Under the pieces are notes generated by a model that saw nothing but the letters and a program-made list of their open reading frames with translations, had not been told where the DNA came from and searched no databases. A stretch of DNA of 64,000 nucleotides, taken from Tachypleus tridentatus. Taxonomy: Eukaryota > Arthropoda > Merostomata > Xiphosura > Limulidae. Position numbers and translations under genes: made by a program. The stretch spans positions 7,750,001 to 7,814,000 of the forward strand of contig NC_134830.1 in the NCBI RefSeq assembly GCF_004210375.1. Reading direction: 5' to 3'. Shown piece by piece: positions 53,501 to 62,500 of the stretch (the first letter of the stretch is position 1; every line of letters starts with the position of its first letter).

Positions 53501-56500
53501 CAACTGAATTACATAATTGGGCCTAGATGTAGGTTTATTCAGTAACCGAAATGTACATCTTAAATATACGCGTGCTTCTAAGCTTTTCAATCTAAGCGAT
53601 AGTTCGTAAGTAAGGGAAAGTAGGCCTAAGTATACATGCAAGTATGGTGGCAACAAGATTACCCTATGACTGCATGTTTACAGCTTTCAGGTTCGTGTAA
53701 TCAGAGATTACCAATTTGTAAATTGAATAGTACACATAAGCGGTTGCAAAAATCACTCCCCATCGGGTGTAAAATATCTACACCCATGCTTACAATTGCT
53801 CTTTGAAACTGTAATAAAATAATACTTATAATCAGTAGTGAATTCAAAACAAAATTCTTGGTCTTGTCTAATAATTAATTACACAGGTTTTATTACACTG
53901 TATCCGAAAGTGATATCCAAATATTTTCCACTGATTTAGATTAACTTTCGCCTCATTATCCGTCGGTTCATATCTCTTGTATGTCTTCACAAAACTAAAA
54001 GGCAGAAAAAAAACTTAACGAAACTACGATTGTTTTATCGTCTTGAAATTTTTACATGTTCTACGGTAATTTTTCTGCGAAAAATCCGAAACCGATATCC
54101 ATTTATTCTCCAGCACGTGCACACTTTTCACAAAACGTTACATGTACATTCATATAAGTGAATCATTTTCACTGAAATCGGGTCATATTTTGTTATAATT
54201 AAAATGTCGACAACCATTTAATATAGATTTCTCTGCACCAATCGCGACGTAAGTTCCATCGATCGTTTTACAACTCACTGGAAACACACCGCTAGTATAT
54301 AAACTGTTAACAGGTTACATGACACGTCATTTGTCTGTAGGTGTTCTTTGACATTATTTTTACAATATTATTTATTCGTCGCTACGGAAACAAGACGTTT
54401 GTAAATGACTCATATTCCGTTATATTTATGGTAAATTTGATCTGAGTAAGAGGTCTTTTTTTCCTTCCCGATTTATAAAGAATTCCTTAGGCGATAGAAA
54501 AGAAATAATATTTTCTATATCTGCAAAGCTATAATATGGGAAATCTGTCATTAAAAATCAAAATAACTTTTATCGATACGTTCATAAGATCAAGGGCGTA
54601 GATTTTTTACACCCGATGGGGGGATGATTTTTACAACCACTTGTGTGAACTGTTCAATTTACAAATTGTTAATCTCTGATTACGTGAACCTGAAACCTCT
54701 AAACATGCAGTCACAGAGTTATCTTGTTGCCACGATACTTCAAGGTTTCCATGTAGGTTTGTATAAGTGAGGTGTTGTGAACAGTTTTCAAAATGTTAAC
54801 AGAATAAAGACAAATGTGTCACAAATTAACTGCCGCATGAATTTATTCCTGCACACTGCACAGTATAAAAGATGGCCATTATACTTGATAAGGTTACTAA
54901 TAACTTTCATTTCATGAATTACATTTTCAAATATTAATAAAATTAGTAATACCCTTGATAAGTTTATATCTACTGAAAAACTGTTCATGTTGTTTGATAA
55001 AAATAATTAAAATGTCTTTGTGAACTCTTGAAAATTACACATCAATACAATGTAGCACATAATTATTCATACTTTTCATTGAAGTAAGATTCATTTAGTC
55101 CTCTAGTCTGCATGTTCCCAAACGTAGACCTCCTTTGTGATGATCTGTTTATGAATTCTTTCATAAGCTCTTCTATATTTATCTTGTCGATCTCATCTTT
55201 GTGAGTGTAACAAACTGCCACATGGTTGAGGCGGCACTGAGACATAATTGACCTTAACCACGTCTTCAACTGTCTTAATACAGAAAAGCTGCGTTCACAT
55301 TCGCAGATGGATACTGGACATACAAGCAAAATTTTCATGAGAAGAAATACTTCACTAAACAGCTGCTGGCTCCTTTGCACCTTTCAGAGATACTGCTTTT
55401 GTTGTTTCTTTGAACATGGGCAACTGAAACTCGAGCCGTTGTACAGAGATTTCTGGATAGAAGTTTATAACCGAGTTGTCAATCTTGCCAGATGTGATCA
55501 TGTTCTCAAGTGCCAGATATTGCCTCAAGTCATTGTTGTCTGCATTGAATCTAGTGGTCAGATTTTCTATGACTGTGTCCACAAATTGAAAATATTGGCT
55601 TCTGTAGTAATCTCTAGCTGTTGCAGAATGGTGTGCTGAGCCATCACCTGTGATCCTTCTGGGGGGTCTGCGAATGCGTTGTAATTCAATAGGCACCAGA
55701 TCTAGGGTAGTTACCTTTTTCTCATTAGCACATGTAATTGCAGATAGGCGGCACAACCAGCGTGTTGGACACAGTGGGCAGATGTATTTAACTGGACCAT
55801 TGTGGCTGTCTGACGATACAATATTTTCAAAGATTGTCTTATATTTGCTTTACCTCTGAAGCAAGACACCAAGTTCATGTACCCACTGGATAGAATCTCG
55901 AACACATTCACAAGCTTCAACTGCATGTTGCATTATTAAACTAGCCTTGTGTGCTCCGCAGTGAAAAAACAAAGCTGACGGTTGCTTCTCTTTTATTTTT
56001 GCCTGGCATCCACTGTACGCACCACTCATGTTAGCGGCTCCATCATAAGTTTGTGCTCTTAATCTTAAGAGTGGTAAATTGAGTCTGGTCAGTACATCAA
56101 GTATAGTCGAGGATATTGTTTCACCAGTTGTATCGGAAACACTGTACAAACCAAGAAATGTCTCATGGACGTCAAGGTTCTCATCTACGTATCGTACACA
56201 TATTGCTTCCTGTTCGGCACCTGTAATATCTTGAGTGCCATCAACCATTAATACAAAATTTTACTTTGCTGCACTTCGTGTGCTATGTTCCTCAGTATTT
56301 GATGGCTAAACATCTTCATTATTTCATTATGAGCCTGGGGTGATGTGAATGTGGTTTTCTTTGACAAGTAGGCCGTCAACTCAGGATCTTCCTCTTCCAG
56401 GAGCTTCATTAACTGCAGGAAGTTCCCCTCCGTATCAGTATGTCTACGTAATGCTAAATCTTGACGCAGTAAGAAACGTAAACTTCTTAATATTTCGGCT

Positions 56501-59500
56501 AGACATCTTTTGCTGCTTCTTTTTTCCATCATGTAGCTGGACAGTCACTGGAGTTACATCAAGTAAACCTTATGGAAATATAGCTAACCTGTGCTGAGAA
56601 GAGGACTGGTGTTCTTTGAATTTCTGTTTTGTTTTTTGCCTTTTTCCAGTTGCAAAAACCGGTGGATATGAAGGTATACTCCACTGATTTCTCCAATTTC
56701 CCTGTAAAAAGGCCTCCATTTTCCGCCTTGGCACAATGAAAGCATATGACTTTTTGAGTCTGATTGTCGAAGTGCAGCCATGGGAACTCATCAAACCACT
56801 TGCCCTGGAAGTTGATATTTTGAGATTTTGCTTTCTGTCATGGTATTAGTTGTGCATCTGGATGATATGGTTTTCCACACTGCATCTGTGGAGTGTCAGA
56901 TTTTTCATTACTGCACAAACTTGTTTCACAACTATCTGGTGGTTCATGATGTGCAGTAGTTACACAAACATTATCAGACTCGTCCTCTGATGAACATGGT
57001 ATTTCCTCTGTATAACAAGTTTCTATTCCTTTGCTTGATGTTGTTGGATTATCTACATCTACATTGTCACTTGTAGTACTAGTAACTGGCTTGTAGAACT
57101 GTCTAATATCGGAAAGTTTCAGACGCTTGCTTGTCATAATTGAAAACTGTTTCCCGGATGACTCAACAGGCTAAAATACAGTCTTTATTGAAAAACTCTA
57201 ACGTACAACGAACGAAGATAGAACAGAATGGATGTAGGACTGAACTATACAATGTATTTAAGTCGAACGCGCGAACCTCACAGTGACTACCGAGCCGACT
57301 GACCGCCTGGGCATCGCTGGGACAATAATGTGTGCTAGTTACAACACAAGTAATTGCAAGTTTTTCGAAAAATACTTAAAGAATTACAAATATATTATAT
57401 TACTGTTAAAGCTCTTCAAACACGTTGTGATATAATATCTATAAGCACGTCTATTAAATAAAAACCTAAACAAAAACTAACAATACAATTAGAGTAGAGG
57501 CTTCAGGCCGTTGAAATCGCTCCTTTTGTGTTCTAATTAGACAAGAAAATACAATATTTTTACTATCTATGATAAGAGAATATATTGTTCTTTTACCACA
57601 AAGCACTAGCACTTTATTAGAGGGCTGTGATAATCTAAAATTTCATGGATTAATGAGGGCCACAAACAGAGGTCTAATGAGCCCTGTTGTAAAATCGAGG
57701 CTTAGACTAAGGGGAGCGGAGGGGGGTGATGTAGGGCGCGTGTGGATCAGAGCGGCCCGAACCTGTCGTTAACTGTACACTAAACATACATTATAGTCAG
57801 TGCCTTCGGCAACTAAGGAGAGTAAGGCGTTCCACAATAAAACCGGCTAGACATGCATAAGAACAAATGGCGTAGGAAAACCGCACTATATACACATAAG
57901 ATTGATGCAGCTACAAGCTACAAATGGCCTGCTAGATCTACGTAGATCACAGGAGTTTACTCTTGGGAGTAATATTTTCGAATTTCATGCTCTGTTCAAT
58001 CTGTTGTGATGAAAATTTTACTTAATCTTACACTACGTACAAGAAGTAAGTAGATTCTGTGATAGTGCTTGCAAGCCTTGGATGTATACTTAGGCCTGCT
58101 GACTGATACTTAAGAACTATCGCTTAGATCGAAAAGCTTAGAAGCACGCCTATATTAAAGATGTACATTTAGGCCACTGAAAAAGCCTAGATCTAGGCCT
58201 AATTATGTAATTCGATTGGTAAGAACACGAGACTCACAAGAACAAACACACAATTTGTAGGCCTGTGATGCAATAAAACAATTCAACAGACCAAACTGTA
58301 GGGGGGATGATTGTATGCCCCATACCCCCACCTAAAATGAAGGGGGATGTATCCCACCCATACCACCCAGAATCTACGCCCCTGCATAAGATATTTTGTG
58401 GTTATTCGTCACGACTGACTTAATAGTTTTGTTTTCAATTCGTTATTTTCCACGAGATAAGTTAAGAATTTCTTCGTTAGTAGTACTACTAACGTTGGTT
58501 ATTGGTTTCATGAATATTCACCGTTGCCACAATGATATATTTTAGAGATATTGAGTAAAGAATAGCTGGTTATCCGAGGAAAGATAACCCCATTAAAAAT
58601 AAGATCCTTAGCTATGTAAAACAGTACAATTATAAAAGGGTAAGTATTTGTCAAGCGTTTCTCGCAAATTATTATATCGTTCAAAGTTTGTACTTAAGAA
58701 ATTTTAGAGCCGTTATGTCGCGGTTAAAGTAAAATACATTCTGCTCACTTCAATTTCAAAGGTAAAAACTGTGACGTTTCCAGTTGTATTCACTTCTCCT
58801 TCGAATTGATCAATGTTCTGTGTCTGAATTTTTTATTTATTTTTAAATAGTTTCTAACCCATGTTCAAGTTTCTTTTTACAAATTTTTAAAAGAACTACA
58901 GGTAACATTAATTAACTAGTGTCAGTGTTATTACTATAGTATTTAATATCTATTTAGTAACGTTAACAACTAATGACTATGTGGTTAATACACTAATTAA
59001 TATCTATTTAGTAACATTAACAACTAATGTCTCTGTGGTTAATACAGTATTTAATATCTATTTTTTATTTGTCTAGGGAGAAAATATTTTTTAATTGTCC
59101 TTTACTTTCTATCTGTCTTTGTCGAAGGAATATGACGCTGTTTTCTCCAGTTTAGGTCCCACACGGCCATGTGGTTAGGGCCCTCGACGAGTAATCCGAG
59201 AGTCGTAGCTTCGAATTTCCGTCGTACGAAACATGTTCGTTTTTATAGTTGTGGGGGCGTTATAAAGTAACGGTCAATCCCACTATTCGTTAGTAAAAGA
59301 GTGGCCCAAGAGTTAGTGGTGGGTGATGATGACTAGCTAGCTGCCGTCCCTCTAGTCTTACACTGCTAAATGAGGGATGGCTAGCGCAGATAACCCTCGT
59401 GTAGCTTTACGTGCATTTAAAAAACTGACAGAGAAACAATTCTCCAGTTTCACCATTAGACATCTTGAAACATTTACTGTTTTTATTTAACCGTGCTGCA

Positions 59501-62500
59501 AAGTTCAGCAGTGGCTCCACCTTTCCTGTTCCAGGGACACATCTGTATTGAATTATTAGTTCAGCAGTGGCTCCGTCTTTCCTGTTCCAGGGACACATCT
59601 GTATTGAATTATTAGTTCAGCAGTGGCTCCGTCTTTCCTGTTCCAGGGACATATCTGTATCGAATTATTAGTTCAGCAGTGGCTCCGCCTTTCCTGTTCC
59701 AGGGACACATCTGTATTGAATTATTCACATAAAATATGAATTGATAAGATTAACGATTCTGGTGAGGAAGATTCGTCCTCTGCACGCTGTTCATAAGCAA
59801 TAACTATCAACACTACAACTGTAACTCTTTTCTCCTTATATCTAAGCTTTGTAGAATAAACGTGGTTGTTGTGTTTGTTTATTTTTGAATTTCGCGCAAA
59901 GGTAAACAAGGGCTATCTGCGCTAGCCAACCTTAATTTAGCAGTGTAGGACTAGAGGGAAGGTAGCTAGTCATCATCACTCACCGTCAACACTTGAGCTA
60001 CTCTTTTACTGAAGAATAGCAGGATTGACCGTATCAGTATAACGCCCCCACATCTAAAAGGGCAAGCATGGTTAGTGTGACTGAGATTCGAGCCCGGGAT
60101 CCTCAGATTACGAATCGAGCTCCTTGGGCCTAGATTGTTGTAATAAAGGATAAATTTTGACCTATTTTTCGGTTTTTATTTTATTTGACCATATAATAAA
60201 AGTTGTTTGACAACTGTAAAACTGTAATGGAGATATGTTACACTAAACTTGTTGAATGTAAGCAGTTCTTCCAATGTGTAGAACCGACAGGAGGTCCTTT
60301 GGCTTTGGGAAGATATCTATCGTGTACCTTTAGACAGAACTAACTTGCCTTTTTCTGTTTGTACCTAATGGCCAGCTTCAGACGACTCAGATGCATTCGG
60401 TCACCATGGTGGAAAGCCGGACCACTGGGATCGTAGTTCAAAATTGCTTCTAACTCGTAAGAACTACGGGTGTGGTCAAGAAGTGCTGTGGCAAAGTTTT
60501 GACACTGTCGACGAAGTTCCTGGAATAAATAAATTAAAACAAAATAAAATATAGCCAGTAGATGTCTCCACGAGTCATAGTTACTAAATAAAATATTTGT
60601 TAATTATTGTTGTAATTACTGCTGAGAGATCGGTTTGGGTAGAAAGTGTGATCCATCCGAGTTGGAATTAAGATTAAGTGCAACATTCAACGTACGTGAC
60701 AGTTTAACCAACTCATACACGTGGATCTAAACTATTATTCTAACACTGATTGCCATTCCAAACAACGTTTTATTTCGCACCGTTGTTAGGTCGTTGTAAA
60801 TTAAGAGGTTCGTTGCAGTCAGTGACACTGTCGTTGTCCACTGTATTATAAACTTTCCCTTGACACAGGTAAAAAGGATACTATCTAATGTTTTTGTGAT
60901 AATTTCATTCATTCATTAATTAAAACCTGCTGTAAAGGCTATCTGCGTTAGCTGTCTTTAATTTAGCAGTGTAAGACTAGAGGGAGGGCAGCTAGTCATC
61001 AACACCCATCGTCAACTCTTGGACTACTTTTTTACGAACGAATAGTGGGATTGACCAGAACGTTATAACACCGTCACGACTAAAAGGGCCAACATGTTTT
61101 GATGCGATAGGGATTCGAACCCACGATCATCAGATTACAAGTTGAACGCCTTAACCCAACTGGCCATACCTTTGAGCAAGGGAAGAGTTCTTATCTGTGG
61201 TACAAATAACAAGTAAAATAAAAAGTTTCAAACAGAAATAAACCTTTGTAACTTACTGTGTATACAGCCCCTCGATATTACAGATAGAGTGTTACATGAG
61301 AAATAAACCTTTGTAACTTACTGTTTATACAGCCCCTCGATATTACAGATAGAGTGTTACATCAGAAATAAACATCTGTAACTTACTGTGTATACAGCCC
61401 CTCGATATTACAGATAGAGTGTTACATCAGAAATAAACCTTTGTAAATCTACATGAATATAATAGTACTGTCTGCTGTGTGTCCATGTAATTACAAATCT
61501 ATATGAATATAATAGTACTGTCTGCTGTATGTCCATGTATTTACAAATCTACATGAATATAATAGTACTGTCTGCTGTGTGTCAATGTAATTACAAATCT
61601 ACATGAATATAATAGTACTGTCTGCTGCATGTCCATGTAATTACAAATCTACATGAATATAATAGTACTGTCTGCTGCATGTCCATGTAATTACAAATCT
61701 ACATGAATATAATAGTACTGTCTGCTGCATGTCCATGTAATTACAAATCTACATGAATATAATAGTACTGTCTGCTGTGTGTCAATGTAATTACAAATCT
61801 ACATGAATATAATAGTACTGTCTGCTGTATGTCCATGTAATTACAAATCTACATGAATATAATAGTACTGTCTGCTGTGTGTCAATGTAATTACAAATCT
61901 ACATGAATATAATAGTACTGTCTGCTGCATGTCCATGTAATTACAAATCCACATGAATATAATAGTACTGTCTGCTGCATGTCCATGTAATTACAAATCT
62001 ACATGAATATAATAGTACTGTCTGCTGCATGTCCATGTAATACAAATCTACATGAATATAATAGTACTGTCTGCTGTACGTCCATGTAACTAGTTCGTCC
62101 TTTGTTGGCGGAGGTACATACAAATTTTGCAGTTTATGTGGGTATTTTGTTACAACTACAAATAAGGCAAGCAACTTTACATGTCCTGAGATAACCTTTC
62201 ATTAAACATGAATTTACATAACTTCCCACCAGGGAAAGGGTACTCTAGCCAGTTATTGCGATAATGTACACACGTACACGTAAGATATTCCCAATATAAA
62301 TAATTATAGTTGTATTTCTTTTTACTGTAACTACCTTTCACATTTTTGTCTTCATAAGGATATAAATATATCCATTTTTACTCAAATCCTTATATTTCAG
62401 TTCGTTGACTCATAGCTGCCCCCCAGTCGCACATTGGTATATCTTACATCGCTAATATCCGGGTTTCGATGACCGAGGTTGGGTAGAGCACAGATAGACC

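Noticed and set aside
55307..55639. 110-residue plus-strand frame
   Set aside because: Antisense shadow of the hAT transposase C-terminal region.
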